Positions 22,751 to 32,546 are shown, counted from the stretch's first letter. The stretch is DNA of 64,000 bases from Athripsodes cinereus (GCA_947579605.1 OX388322.1:6634001-6698000), one strand, 5' to 3'. The notes: generated by a model from the sequence alone, not told the origin. Numbers and translations: made by a program.

Positions 22751-23225
22751 AAGGGTCGTTCACATACGTTCACTTTCAGTGATCACTCCGGATGATCCTC
22801 CAAGATGAACAGGTGTGAACAGGCGTTTCATCAATAGTGATCACTAGCGATGACGGAGAAAAGAGATTACCACTCGTCATAATTTTGATGAAAGGTCCTT
22901 TCACTGAAACGTCCATAAACAAGTTTCATCTTATTATTTGTTTTATTCTCTATGAATTTGTATTGAATGTCAGAATCATGTACAAAATTATTATGCAGTC
23001 GAGAGCTATATTAATTTATTTTAAGTGTTATTTTTCATTTTTGAATTTGTTTAATTATTTTTGTACGAAAATACGTCAAACTACATACAACATGAGTGAG
23101 AGTGTTGACATGGCAGTGAAAGCATAGGATGAACAAATGTGAACAGACGTGTTCACTTTCGATGAACAGGTTTGACCCTGACACTCTGGACGGTCATCCA
23201 AAGTGAAGCAATGTGAATGCTACTT
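22751..23225. mobile_element. TA-flanked MITE, 475 bp, imperfect inverted ends
   Basis: The left end is AAGGGTCGTTCACATACGTT and the right end inverted is AAGTAGCATTCACATTGCTT. Both are followed by a TTCACTTT block and by GATGAACAGGTGTGAAC-type repeats in both orientations. TA lies outside each end (22749-22750, 23226-23227). An internal frame of 96 codons (22837-23127) has no recognisable domain. The class is undetermined. Confidence 0.65.
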
Positions 23226-23602
23226 TAGTCACTTCGCGCGTCGTAGAGATTAAATTCAAGACTTGTCTTGATCTTGATTTAGATTGTATTTAGATTATGT
23301 CAAGAGTAACCCTGCTGGAGTAATGAGAATGATCCTAAAACTGGAAAGTTTGGAGATTCCTGTACTACACCAACACACCACTATCTAGTTGTAGCCCAGT
23401 AGTACTACACTATATACCTACACAGTCCTACTAATAATATTATTAATTCATAACATAATTTGTACTTATATACATACATAGATGCTATCACATTGAAACT
23501 ACAGATAGGTAATTTCCATATAAATAATTGAATAAGTTCACATGTATGCTTATGTCTTTACGTTATAATCAAATGTTTAAAATAAAAAGATTATAATTTT
23601 TC
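23226..23602. other. Unassigned DNA
   Basis: AAATTCAAGACTTGTCTTGA near 23251 repeats sequence found just left of the MITE (about 22698-22712). Otherwise nothing was seen. Confidence 0.4.
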
Positions 23603-23667
23603 TCGGTGAGTCCCTTCCAAGTTTTCTGTAAAAGGGAGTTATTCGTAAAGTTCACGTTTTAAGACAT
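23603..23667 (-). mobile_element. FB-A piece left of a SINE insertion
   Basis: AAGTTTTCTGTAAAAGGGAG and TTTTAAGACAT match the inner right arm. The match resumes at 24141 after the SINE. Confidence 0.6.
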
Positions 23668-24138
23668 ATCATAATATAACATGCATAGGTAATTCATTCA
23701 AATCGAGCTAGTTCCAAACTCAGATATGAATCTTGTATTATGGGTATTAATACGACGATACACTTATGTAGGTATACAATATAGTAAAAACATATAGGTA
23801 CATGTAACACCCAGACTCAGAACATTGAAGGACCCACCGTCCACCCGGATACCGCAGAAGTCTGGGGACTTCCATTTATCCGAAATACTACACTTAACAA
23901 ATCTTGTCCACACCGAAGGTGCCATAGTGGGCAGCCTGAAGGGCTGGCCGGCCAAAATACCCCCGTGTGTGGAATCTTTTGACTACATTCCTTCGATGTC
24001 CCTCTATAGCCGAGAGAAGCAAACATATTTGAGACTCAGAACAATTTGAATTTTTTTTTCTTCATTTTGTCTTGGAAGGGAATCGAGCCCGGGACCTCGT
24101 GACTCAAAGGCAAGAGCGTTACTTCCGCGCCACACCAG
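23668..24138 (-). mobile_element. SINE-1 (tRNA-derived), long copy nested in FB-A
   Basis: On the minus strand the head is CTGGTGTGGCGCGGAAGTAA, CGCTCTTGCCTTTGAGTCAC, then the B box GGGCTCGATTCCC. The body holds GAGGGACATCGAAGGAATGT, GGCCGGCCAGCCCTTCAGG and GGGTGGACGGTGGGTCCTTC. The tail holds CATAATACAAGATTCATATC and ends GTTATATTATG. Open frames across 23764-24049 belong to the SINE and are not genes. It interrupts an FB-A right arm. Confidence 0.82.
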
Positions 24139-24140
24139 AT

Positions 24141-24308
24141 ATTTAACAGCTCAGCGATGATATATTATGTCACACATCCTGAATTGTCGATGTCAATTTA
24201 ATGTCTTATACGTGACTTTTTTCAAACGCCAGCTTTTTACGGGACACTCGAAAACTTACATAAAAGAGTAGGAAATCTTTTTTTACTGGGGACTTTACGG
24301 AGTAAGCT
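24141..24308. mobile_element. FB-A remnant with arm-to-arm rearrangement
   Basis: It starts as right-arm sequence (ATTTAACAGCTCAGCGATGA, CACATCCTGAAT), then switches at about 24185 to left-arm sequence (AATTTAATGTCTTATACGTG, GGGACACTCGAAAACTTACA, TTTACGGAG). The join of opposite-orientation arms without the usual centre is a rearranged copy. Confidence 0.55.
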
Positions 24309-24700
24309 GAGTTTAAAAGTTAATTGGTAGGTATATAATATTGTCATCACTTATGGTATATAAAGAGAGTCATCTACAACTATATACCACTGCTGTAGGT
24401 TGAGTGTTCAGTGGCACTGTCACCTCCTAACCTACTAACAAATTTATCAGTGTCCAGTAGATAAATACTACACATTGTAACTATTATATTATATTGGACC
24501 TACCTATGATACGACTACTGTCCCTTCCTTAGTAATAGTCAATGCTACATCTATTAAATATTTGTACCTCTATGTACTTACACACTATAACACATACACT
24601 TACTTTCAAATGTGTTAATGAAAGATCCTATTTCTAAGATGTTCTATTTCTTATCATCGTTGCTTTTCTAGTGTTTGATGTAGCAAGAAAGCTTTTTTTC
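24309..24700. other. Unassigned DNA
   Basis: No feature was recognised. Confidence 0.4.
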
Positions 24701-24914
24701 CGTTGGTCTTCCACTCTTTTTCGTAAGTTTTCGAATGTACTGTAAATGGCAGGTGTTCGAAAAAATAAAGACAATTTACATCTTAAATTCCGCGATAAGG
24801 TTTGCCACCCATCCTGAATGTCTTAATTTTTATTGGCACGGAGAGAACACCTTGTATGTTTTATATATGCAACTGGTTTGCTGCTCACCCTACTTGTGGG
24901 ATATGCCGTGACCG
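24701..24914 (-). mobile_element. FB-A half element (right arm, centre to terminus)
   Basis: GTCTTCCACTCTTTTTCGTA, GGCAGGTGTTCGAAAAAATA, GGTTTGCCACCCATCCTGAA, TTATTGGCACGGAGAG, then CACCCTACTTGTGGGATATG and the terminus GCCGTGACCG followed by TA. Confidence 0.8.
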
Positions 24915-25029
24915 TATAATAATTTGTATCTCTGTCTTTCTATAAGAAATTAATATAAAAAATATATTACATTGGAAAATATTTAAACAGGTGACCCATT
25001 TTTTTTAAATAAGGGTCAAGGAACCTTTA

Positions 25030-25368
25030 ATCTCTTGTATCACCGTGACCATAGTAAATCTATTGTGAAATTCTTCTGTGTCATATCTCACTCTCAAGAC
25101 CTAGGTGCGTCATGTAACTCACAATTTGTCTCGGTGTGAGAAGCCTCACTTTCTCAGAGTCCAGTAATGGTCCTCCGAGGATGTGACTTTGTTTTCGAGC
25201 GAATGCGTCACAATTACAGAGGATGTGGATAGGTGTCTCATTATCCTCTGAACAAATTCGGCAGACTGGCGTATCTGAAAGTCCAATTTTTGTCATGTGT
25301 TTCCGTAGTATGCAGTGTTCCGTCAAGGTCCTGGCTAGAATCCTTATTTGTAAACGGGCAAACCACAT
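25030..25368 (-). pseudogene. C-terminal zinc segment of an RNase H-bearing LINE
   Basis: The 95-codon minus-strand frame ends at 25081. It has LQIRILARTLTEHCILRKHM, then PVCRICSEDNETPIHILCNC (a C-x2-C-x8-H-x4-C knuckle at about residues 36-53), ending HLGLESEI. The 3' untranslated part to 25030 (GGTCACGGTGATACAAGAG side) is shared with 37075-37149. The copy at 37075-37687 shows that an RNase H domain lies upstream, absent here because of truncation near 25370-25420. It is a dead element part. Confidence 0.85.
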
Positions 25369-25421
25369 TCACTAGTGCCAAGTCATCATTTTCTTCGCTC
25401 CTTCTAGAAATGCAGGAATTA

Positions 25422-25949
25422 TGGGGTTTTCACATTTGGCGAATATCGCCAGGCGAATTTCGTTTGCATAAATAACAAAATTCGCCGGACACCCATTGAT
25501 CGGCACACCTGTTCACACAGTCCACCGATATAGAAACGATCCGTCAGATGCGTTTTGATTTTGACACTGTTTTCAAAATGGCGGACATCGAGATGGAGAT
25601 CGCGAAGTGTTTTATTTTAGTCGAAAATGTTATAGTAGAGGTTTTAAGGCGCCTTTTAATTAAGGAAACAAATGTCACAAACCAATAACAAAGATAACAG
25701 CTGTCACGAAGCGGGAAACATTATAAAATTTATAGGTTACATAGATTTACCATAGATATGGACGCCGCGCACATCTACGCATGCGCGAATCGCTCCACCA
25801 AATTAAAAAGTTGAAAGGTGGTCTACTTGAGACGATATCGTTTTCACTAGGTTTTATCGTTTCAGACTAGCTGTCATTTTGTTCACTTGGTTCAAATGGC
25901 TGACGATATTTTGGTTTCCTGGCGATATTCGCCATATGTGAACACCACA
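25422..25949. mobile_element. PIF/Harbinger-like MITE, 528 bp (copy 1)
   Basis: The termini are TGGGGTTTTCACATTTGGCG and, inverted, TGTGGTGTTCACATATGGCG. Subterminal CGAATATCGCCAGGCGA occurs in both orientations. TTA lies directly outside both ends (25419-25421, 25950-25952), matching the 3-bp duplication of PIF/Harbinger elements. A leftover 36-codon frame near 25579, starting MADIEMEIAKCF, could be the transposase N-terminus from the parental element. That is inference. Confidence 0.82.
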
Positions 25950-25952
25950 TTA

Positions 25953-26744
25953 GATGCCTTTTCTATAGACAAATTTATCAATTACAAAATAGTATACATA
26001 TGTCATTTGTAAGTTCTAGTCAGAAACATCACGAGATAAATTAAAAGAAATCTTAACACACAATTCTTACAATGGTCATGGTTAGAAGTTAACAATTATA
26101 TTGCAATACATAATAAATTATTATAATTCAGTTATTTTTATAGCTAGATTAATAATATAATAATATTGTTTATTTATTTACTCACGCACAACAGGTTTAT
26201 TGAGTCACATCCTGTGAGAAGATAGAAGATACCAACTGCTTGTGTATAAATAGCGATTTATAATTATTTATTTCTATTACTATACCAGTAATTAATATTA
26301 AAACAAAAATTCCATTCGTCTATAACTGATTGACGCAGTGGTATAGGAATCTATAACTTACATAATGTTTGGTAATTATATCGAATACTTCATACGGAGC
26401 TTCAGCCTACAAAACATTAAAATCTCCAAGCTTTTCGATCTTGTGCAGTTTTGAGCAATAGCTCTCTAACATTTAACTCCTCCAGATCTTGTTTAATATT
26501 AGTAAGTAAAGCTTAGTTTATTTATTTACTCTTTTTGCACATCATCATCACATAACAGTTTTAACCTAGGGGGAGCTGCAAGAGAGGTCGTTGCTTTCTG
26601 GGAGGGAATGGGAGTGTAGATGTGAATTTGGTGTTTTTGTTATTTGTCGTTGCTGACCGACACGAAAAGAAGAAGAACAGTTTTAACAAAACAATGCAAA
26701 GTTTAAAATACCAAATGAAATAATACAAAATTTTAAATACTAGG
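25953..26744. other. Unassigned DNA
   Basis: A modestly GC-rich patch, 26565-26670, yields a minus-strand frame without a recognisable domain. Confidence 0.4.
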
Positions 26745-26806
26745 ACAATATGCAGTGGCGAGATTATCACTATCACGTGATTTCTTCCATCAAACCACTT
26801 AACATA
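26745..26806 (-). mobile_element. LINE/SINE 3' tail (variant 2)
   Basis: On the minus strand: GGTTTGATGGAAGAA, hairpin ATCAC-gtgata-GTGAT, AATCTCGCCACTGCATATTG. Confidence 0.72.
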
Positions 26807-26885
26807 TCGATCGATCACACATTAATTTAATGTCAAGCGACAACTGTTCTTGGTTGGAGTCCATTATAAAAATAAATTTAAATCA

Positions 26886-26916
26886 ACTACCCCATTTGTG
26901 GGATACGCTGTGATGG
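26886..26916 (-). mobile_element. FB-A right terminus fragment
   Basis: CTACCCCATTTGTGGGATAC and GCTGTGATGG, followed by TA. Only the last ~31 bp remain. Confidence 0.6.
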
Positions 26917-26950
26917 TATGGTATAGTGGTATTAAAATTAAACAAAATAT

Positions 26951-27207
26951 TATTCCGTAGAGTCCCCGGTACAAAATAGGTCTCCTACTCTTCTTTGTTA
27001 ATTTTGCAGAGTCTTGTAAGAGGCAGATATTTGTAAAACCAAGTGTCATTAAGACATTTAACATCTTCATTTCAGCGATAAGGTATGCCATCAATCTTGA
27101 ATGCCTAAACCTTTATTGGCACAGAGAGGACAACTAGCATGCTTATTACTTACTATTGTAGTCTGTCCGCTGGCCACCTCGCTTGTTGGAGATAGTGTGA
27201 AATGCCG
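26951..27207 (-). mobile_element. FB-A half element (right arm from the centre)
   Basis: Starts at the central TATTCCGTAGAGTCCCCGG, then GGCAGATATTTGTAAAACC, ATCTTCATTTCAGCGATAAG and GCTGGCCACC, with a degenerate terminus. Confidence 0.75.
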
Positions 27208-27706
27208 AATATCTTCAAGACGCAAAAACCTTTTTATAGTGAGGTTCTGTGATTTGAACACCGATCATCCAGGATGAAATCATAAGACTGCTTGACAACC
27301 ATTATCAAATTAATTATATAAATCATTCAATAATACAAATTATTTTTTAAACATTACCTTACGCAGAAGTGAAATATTAATTAGACTCTTCTAAACACTG
27401 TAATTAAATAACTCTAAAAGCTTGTCATCGTCCCATTGTGTGTATCTACCATTTAACGATGTTTTTCAAACTTTTACTCATTAATTAAGGATATTTTTTT
27501 TAAAAGGTTAAATTAAATCAAAATTTATATACGTAGGTTACTACCTACTTTAAAAGTTTTTAGAATTGACGGCTTGGAGCGCATCTATCGCCAAAATTGT
27601 TTCGAAATAATGAAATGTCATCTTTTTTCAATTGGTTGTTCGAGTTTGAGGGGAAACGAAGCAATATTTTTTTTGTGAATTTTTGAAAAAATCTATAATA
27701 AAAAAA
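27208..27706. other. Unassigned DNA; may include the 5' part of the mariner relic
   Basis: Sequence from about 27555 leads into the mariner coding relic and may hold its leader. No terminal repeat was identified. Confidence 0.4.
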
Positions 27707-27886
27707 ATGGAAATTTTACTCGAAGGCTTCCGATGGATGCTTTTTTATGATTTCAAGCGTGGCTTGTGAAAGTCGTCCAAATACCGCTGTCAACGACGCA
27801 AATTTCAATGCCATTCGAGCCAAATGATTGAGAAAGATCCACATGCGACATATCGTGAGATTGCGGCATCTTTGAGCTTGAATGCT
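27707..27886 (+). pseudogene. mariner-like transposase, N-terminal relic
   Basis: The first frame gives an FYDFKRGL motif followed by a stop, as in the N-terminal DNA-binding region of mariner transposases. After a frame change, AVNDANFNAIRA and MIEKDPHATYREIAASLSL match the second helix-turn-helix region that follows the linker in this family. About 40 residues expected between KRGL and AVN are missing. The catalytic DDD domain is gone. The relic is cut off at 27887 by a SINE-2 fragment. Confidence 0.75.
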
Positions 27887-27887
27887 C

Positions 27888-27925
27888 TGGGCCGAGACTC
27901 TACCTCCAGGCTACCGACGAACTCT
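27888..27925 (-). mobile_element. SINE-2 head fragment
   Basis: Minus-strand GTTCGTCGGTAGCCTGGAGG and TAGAGTCTCGGCC, only the A-box half. Confidence 0.7.
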
Positions 27926-27986
27926 GAATACTTCGAGTTTAATGTACATTGATTAATTGTTCGTTGAAATAAATAATATCTAATAC

Positions 27987-28283
27987 CTACACTTGATAAA
28001 TTCAACCGACAGTTCTTGGTGGAAGTTCATGTTGAATTAATTATAAATAAAATACTTTTTATAGTATATCCACTGTGACTTTTAACTATTTCAATTGTTT
28101 GTTACCACTGTCTTAATCACCACTTTTGTATTGCTATCCAATAACATACTATAGTATATTCTTCACCAACTTGTAATTTCTTTACTTTTCACAAGCCTGA
28201 TGATGTGAGCGGAAGCTCTTGAAAGCCGGCTCGCGTCCAATAAAAAAGTCACTTTAAAAATGTGTTTTATTTATAATTAATTC
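27987..28283 (+). mobile_element. 297-bp fold-back retroelement terminus with hammerhead-like core
   Basis: It is flanked by 12-bp direct repeats AATATCTAATAC (27975-27986 and 28284-28295). Inner inverted repeats are TTGAATTAATTATAAATAAA near 28034 and TTTATTTATAATTAATTCAA near 28266. At 28197 it reads CTGATGA, a stem-loop GAGC-ggaa-GCTC, GAAA at 28221, then GCCGGCTCGC and GTC at 28235. This is the order of hammerhead core elements. No protein is encoded. The variable-length duplication and the ribozyme-like motif suggest a Penelope-like element terminus. Confidence 0.7.
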
Positions 28284-28747
28284 AATATCTAATACTTTTT
28301 TTTATTATATTTAAGACAACACACTTTGAGAAATGCTGGTATTTGATTATCATCTTTAATTAATATAATTTTCACGCTATCATCAATCTGTTATCATTTT
28401 CATCTGATGTTTGAGGTGTGTTACGTAAGAAATTATATATAGGTATACTTATTAATTGCAATTATTTCAATTGTTATTTTATATACCTACAAAGATATAA
28501 TATTATATAATGACGTATTGATGGAATACTAAGATGAAAAACGCGATCAAAAGTGTATGAACTTTGTACTGGGATGTACATATGTGGGTAAAATATCCAT
28601 CTGATGAACCTGGCTACACATTGGTAATAGTGAGAAAAAAACAGTTTCTGTCTCTAGGACAAATTTTGTGCAAATTTATAATAAAAACACAAGGGCAACT
28701 TGTATGTAATAAACGCAAAAGTTGTTCTTTACGTATGAATGAAAATT
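28284..28747. other. Unassigned DNA
   Basis: Nothing was recognised. The plus frame 28564-28749 has no domain. Confidence 0.4.
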
Positions 28748-28880
28748 GAGATATTCAGAATGGGTGGCATACCTCATAGCTGAATTGAAGATGTAAAATG
28801 TCTATGTGATGATATTTTACCAATACCTGCCTTAAACTTACTGGAAAGAGTGGGACACCTTTTGTTCGTCGAGAACTTCA
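28748..28880 (+). mobile_element. FB-A inner left-arm fragment
   Basis: ATTCAGAATGGGTGGCATAC, CATAGCTGAATTGAAGATGT and GGAAAGAGTGGGACACC blocks, lacking terminus and centre. Confidence 0.68.
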
Positions 28881-29023
28881 ATGATTAAGCTTGTTTGCTT
28901 GTCAATTTCTACTACGAATAAATAAATAAATAAATAATATAATAATTAAATAAAATTTATTTGAATCAAAATAAATATACGTGTACAAGTTTGTGTCTAC
29001 AGAAACAACCAAAAGACGGACTT

Positions 29024-29058
29024 ATTGCAAATGCGATTTCTTCCATCCAACCCGGAGA
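29024..29058 (-). mobile_element. LINE/SINE tail hairpin, minimal fragment
   Basis: On the minus strand: GGGTTGGATGGAAGAA and ATCGC-attt-GCAAT. Sequence after the hairpin is lost. Confidence 0.5.
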
Positions 29059-29097
29059 ACCCTATGAATTTAATAGTTAATACATTCTATAAATTTA

Positions 29098-29200
29098 AAA
29101 TGTCTATATTTTTTCTAACACCTCTCTTTTTCAAGACACATGAAAGCTTATGGAAAAGAGTAAGAGAGGTATTCTTTGCCAGGTGCTCCACGGCTCAGAA
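29098..29200 (+). mobile_element. FB-A inner left-arm fragment to the centre
   Basis: AAATGTCTATATTTTTTCTA, GACACATGAAAGCTTATGG and the central GCCAGGTGCTCCACGG. Confidence 0.68.
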
Positions 29201-29340
29201 AGATAACCTCTTTATTATTTTTCATATTTCTTATATTTTCCGGGATTCAACAGATGTAACTATTAGTGCCCACCTAAGAGGACTCATTTTCAAAAATCAC
29301 TAGCAATCATCTGCACTAGATCGAAAAACTTTAAGATATA

Positions 29341-29450
29341 AGCTTGGTTAGCTGGAAGATATTGCCTCCAGGCAATAAGCTCGCCAATTGCTCATGATTT
29401 TTTTTTCTGATCAATAAAGTGTTGTTATTATTATTATTATTAATAAGTCG
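29341..29450 (+). mobile_element. LINE/SINE 3' tail with (ATT)n end
   Basis: GGTTAGCTGGAAGAT, hairpin ATTGCC-tcca-GGCAAT, AAGCTCGCCAATTGCTCATG, a short spacer and an ATT run. The hairpin stem differs from the others by compensatory pairs. Confidence 0.78.
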
Positions 29451-29971
29451 TATCGATCATCGGAAGCAAGTAAATAAATTTAATTAGGGTATAAATGCTA
29501 GTCAATCAAATACGAACACATAAAACATGATAATTATTTTATTAATTCTATTAAACTCTAGAATTTGTTTTACATTATAAGCTAGTAATTTTTATGTTAT
29601 AAAACAATAATGATGATCCGTGTTATAAAATTAAAAATGAGTTCATCCACTCAACTCAGCCGCCAGGAATGACATCAGCCCAATAGTATCATATGTTTGG
29701 ACGTTGGTCTCCCTTATTAAGAGTAGATAATAATTATTTTTTATCAATGTGTCTTGTGATAATCACGTTTTAATTATGTTTGCGCCCATGGAAATAATTA
29801 TTTTGAGATGGTACAAACATGTTGAGAGAATCAGTGATAAATGATATCATCAATCTTTAACGTGAAGATTGTATTAATATTTATTTATTTATTTATTTCA
29901 ATCAATATACGGTATTTGCCTTGCCATTAATAATGGTGATCCTGTATCACTTAATCACTTTCTATGCTATA
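29451..29971. other. Unassigned DNA
   Basis: Contains an ATTT run at about 29878-29898. Nothing else was seen. Confidence 0.4.
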
Positions 29972-30185
29972 CCCTCACGCCGTATCCCAAGTGGGGTAGG
30001 CAGAGAGAACGGAACGCCAAATAGATTTATCTTTACACACTTCCTTCGCTTCCTCCACATTCATTCAGTTTCTCATGCACGCACGTCGGTTCCTCTTACT
30101 CAACACATGGCCGTCTTTGAGAATTTGATCATCGTGATCAAGCCACATGGTTCTCGGACGCCCTCGCTTTCTCACACCCTTTCTT
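29972..30185 (+). mobile_element. FB-D element (FB-A relative), best copy
   Basis: Starts after TA at CCCTCACGCCGTATCCCAAG, TGGGGTAGGCAGAGAGAACG, then a TTCGCTTCCTCCACATTC block, CACGTCGGTTCCTCTTACTC, AAGCCACATGGTTCTCGG and TTTCTCACACC. The first 25 bp resemble the FB-A terminus (CCATCACGGCATATCCCACA), but the interior differs. The 137-codon open frame over 29921-30334 lies on the repeat and is not a gene. Confidence 0.72.
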
Positions 30186-30349
30186 TCAGACAAGTATATC
30201 CTCTTTGTCATTCTTACTTACGTAATCATATAATCACTTCCAGTTCCATATGTAGAAATGTTTTATATTCGATAAAACGTTTTTTAATTTTTTCTATATT
30301 AATATTATGTATTAAAAACACAACAGAGAGTTAAATTCACTACACACAT

Positions 30350-30418
30350 GCGCCCGTGAAGTGGATTTATTCCACAAAACGGCGCATTATAAATTGTCTA
30401 TTATTATTATTATTATAC
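30350..30418 (+). mobile_element. Retroposon E, 3' fragment
   Basis: GCGCCCGTGAAGTGGATTTA, CCACAAAACGGCGC, ATAAATTGTCTATTATTATT. A 5'-truncated piece with an (ATT)n end. Confidence 0.72.
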
Positions 30419-30903
30419 AGTAATCGCACTGTAAAAGACATACGTTGTCTTTATTTATTTATTTATTTAAAACAGCATACGGCATCAAAGCCATTAATAA
30501 TATATTTAACCATAATAAAAAATATGAATATTATATACAATACATACTCTAACTATCGTAAAAAAAATTGTTGTACAGTATAATTCATAGTAACAAAAAA
30601 ATGGATTTACATTAAAAACAAGAATATGCACATTAAATATTTGGATATAAACAATAGAATTCGCATAATATGATGACAAATCACCATTCCGAACCAAACC
30701 TCACCTTTGTTCCGTTCAATAGTTTAACAATTCCAAATATATATTTATGGAATTGAAAATAGATAGGTACATTTTTTCCATAACTAAATACCTACTTCAT
30801 ATAAAAAATATACCGTATTTTTTTTACAATACTTTATTTGTGGAATTGATTGTGTGTATTACCAATTCAATTAAAATTGTTGAAATTTTTGAATTAACAG
30901 TCG
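30419..30903. other. Unassigned AT-rich DNA
   Basis: No feature beyond TTTA-type simple sequence near 30450-30468. Confidence 0.4.
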
Positions 30904-31062
30904 ATATGTAACATCATTTCATTTCCTACAAGTGGGATAGTCAGTGGACTCACTGTATCATGTAATGAATATGCAGATTGTCCTCTGTATGCCACAAAAA
31001 TGAAGATATTCAGGATGGGTGGCATATGTAATTGCTGAATCAAAGATGTTAAATGGAAATTC
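30904..31062 (+). mobile_element. FB-A left arm, first part of an interrupted copy
   Basis: ACATCATTTCATTTCCTACA, CACTGTATCATGTAATGAAT, ATTCAGGATGGGTGGCATAT and AAAGATGTTAAATGG. The arm continues at 31420. Confidence 0.7.
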
Positions 31063-31419
31063 ATGATTTATAAGACGGGATAACACTTTCAGCGACAATT
31101 TTGAGATTCAGGCTCATGATGTCATCATTGAGCACTGAATCGCGTAAAAGTGATATATTTCTGTGTATATGTGTGTTTGTGTTAATGTTGATGAGAGGAA
31201 AATTGATCCAATTGATTTGTATATTGTTTTGACGTTGTGAATAATTGTATTCTTATATGTGTGTTAATGTTATAGTTGAAATCGACCCTCCGCACAAGCA
31301 TTTAGTTGCTTATGGAGGGAGCATTTTTACTGTGCGTAATATTATTTTGTTATTGTAATATCAATGTATACTGTGTATTTATGAATGAAATAGAATAAAT
31401 AAAAAAATAAAAAATAACT
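31063..31419 (+). mobile_element. Retroposon insertion with poly-A-like end
   Basis: About 355 bp with no coding capacity. It contains a hairpin-like CCCTCCGCACAAGCA...TATGGAGGG at about 31288-31320 and ends in AATAAATAAAAAAATAAAAA. It splits an FB-A left arm. Its parent LINE is not identified. Confidence 0.55.
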
Positions 31420-31492
31420 GCCTTATACAAGACACTCGATAACTTACAGGAAAAAATGGAAAGCGAATTTTATTTTGGAGACACTGTGGATA
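31420..31492 (+). mobile_element. FB-A left arm, second part of the interrupted copy
   Basis: CTGCCTTATACAAGACACTC, GATAACTTACAGGAAAAAAT and a GGAGACACTGTGGA centre. Confidence 0.68.
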
Positions 31493-32288
31493 AAAAAAGA
31501 AACAAAAGACTGAATAAGAAAAAAGTTTCCAGTAGATATTTTCCAGGTTTTGAAATGAACCCAAATAGGTCCAAGACATCCTCATTGTAAGCAATATGCT
31601 TGTTTCGTGGAGGTGGAGTTAGTCGGCATCGGGTGGTACATAATATATCCACAAGTAAAAGTAAATATTATAATCTACACATTAAATTTGTCATAATAAA
31701 ATACTGTAGCAATGATAATATTATACAATAGTTTTAATTATCAAAATAAAGTGAGTGAGTAAATAAATAATTTTACTGTGATAAATAATAATAAGTTTTA
31801 TAATAGTGCTGCTATAGATTGAAATCAATAATAATGCATAGGTAACTCCGCCACAAAAGATAGCAATAAAGTTATGTATGAATAAAAGTTCATAAATTAT
31901 AGTTGAATATCCAGCGTTGTCCGGAATTGAAATAAAAGATACAAATCTATCGAATACCTGTCCTCCTTTATTTCAAAAAAATGTTTAATAAAATATGCAC
32001 GTGACTATCTAATTTAAATTTCATGTCCCCGCAGGGTAATGCTTACGTCTATCTTATTAACTCGATTATTTTTTATATACATCAAGCAATCGTTTTGTAT
32101 TTTATTTTATTAAAAATATTTTTTTATAGTCACCATTCTTAACTATTTTACACCAATTTATAGTGGAGGTATTGAGTGTCCTGTCTACCCTAAATTCACA
32201 TTGAAATATCGGTTGCATCATACCTACATATGTCAAAATGTGGTCGTATTGTATGTTTGTTTTTATTTCATCATCTCATCTCAGTCTG
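31493..32288. other. Unassigned AT-rich DNA
   Basis: No gene or bounded element was recognised. Confidence 0.4.
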
Positions 32289-32546
32289 TCAATCAATTCT
32301 CAAGATCGTGACCATATCATGCTTCGTTCTGTAGACCATCCGTCTCCACTCCAAGCGATTTTCCGCCGTGTGCAGAGCCTCGTGCAGTGAGCTCTGTGTA
32401 ACCTCCAATTGGTTACTCCATCTTAATGATACTTGTTCCCTTCCACGACTCTCTACCACAGCCCCAGTTATTATTATTTTTCCAGGTTCTCGGGCTTCCT
32501 TCTTGCAATGTGTCCGAAATATCGTAACAAGAAGCGCTGTCTGCAT
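32289..32546 (-). pseudogene. Non-LTR RT C-terminal remnant (RGREQVSLRW type)
   Basis: The minus-strand frame reads ESRGREQVSLRWSNQLEV, then SSLHEALHTAENRLEWRRMV, then a damaged end (KHDMVTILRID, where related elements usually have a GHDP-like end). The RGR..SLRW..Q...ALHTAENR..WR pattern is the tail of a LINE reverse transcriptase. No polymerase motifs remain, and the first 30 residues also look element-derived (LLVTIFRTHCKKEAREPGKI). It is a dead fragment. Confidence 0.75.

Noticed and set aside
22837..23127. 96-codon ORF inside the TA-flanked MITE as a transposase fragment
   Set aside because: No recognisable DDE or DNA-binding motif. Hydrophobic low-complexity content fits AT-rich chance.
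29921..30334. 137-codon ORF as a host gene
   Set aside because: Lies over FB-D repeat sequence that recurs at 40362, 62633 and 63375. No domain.
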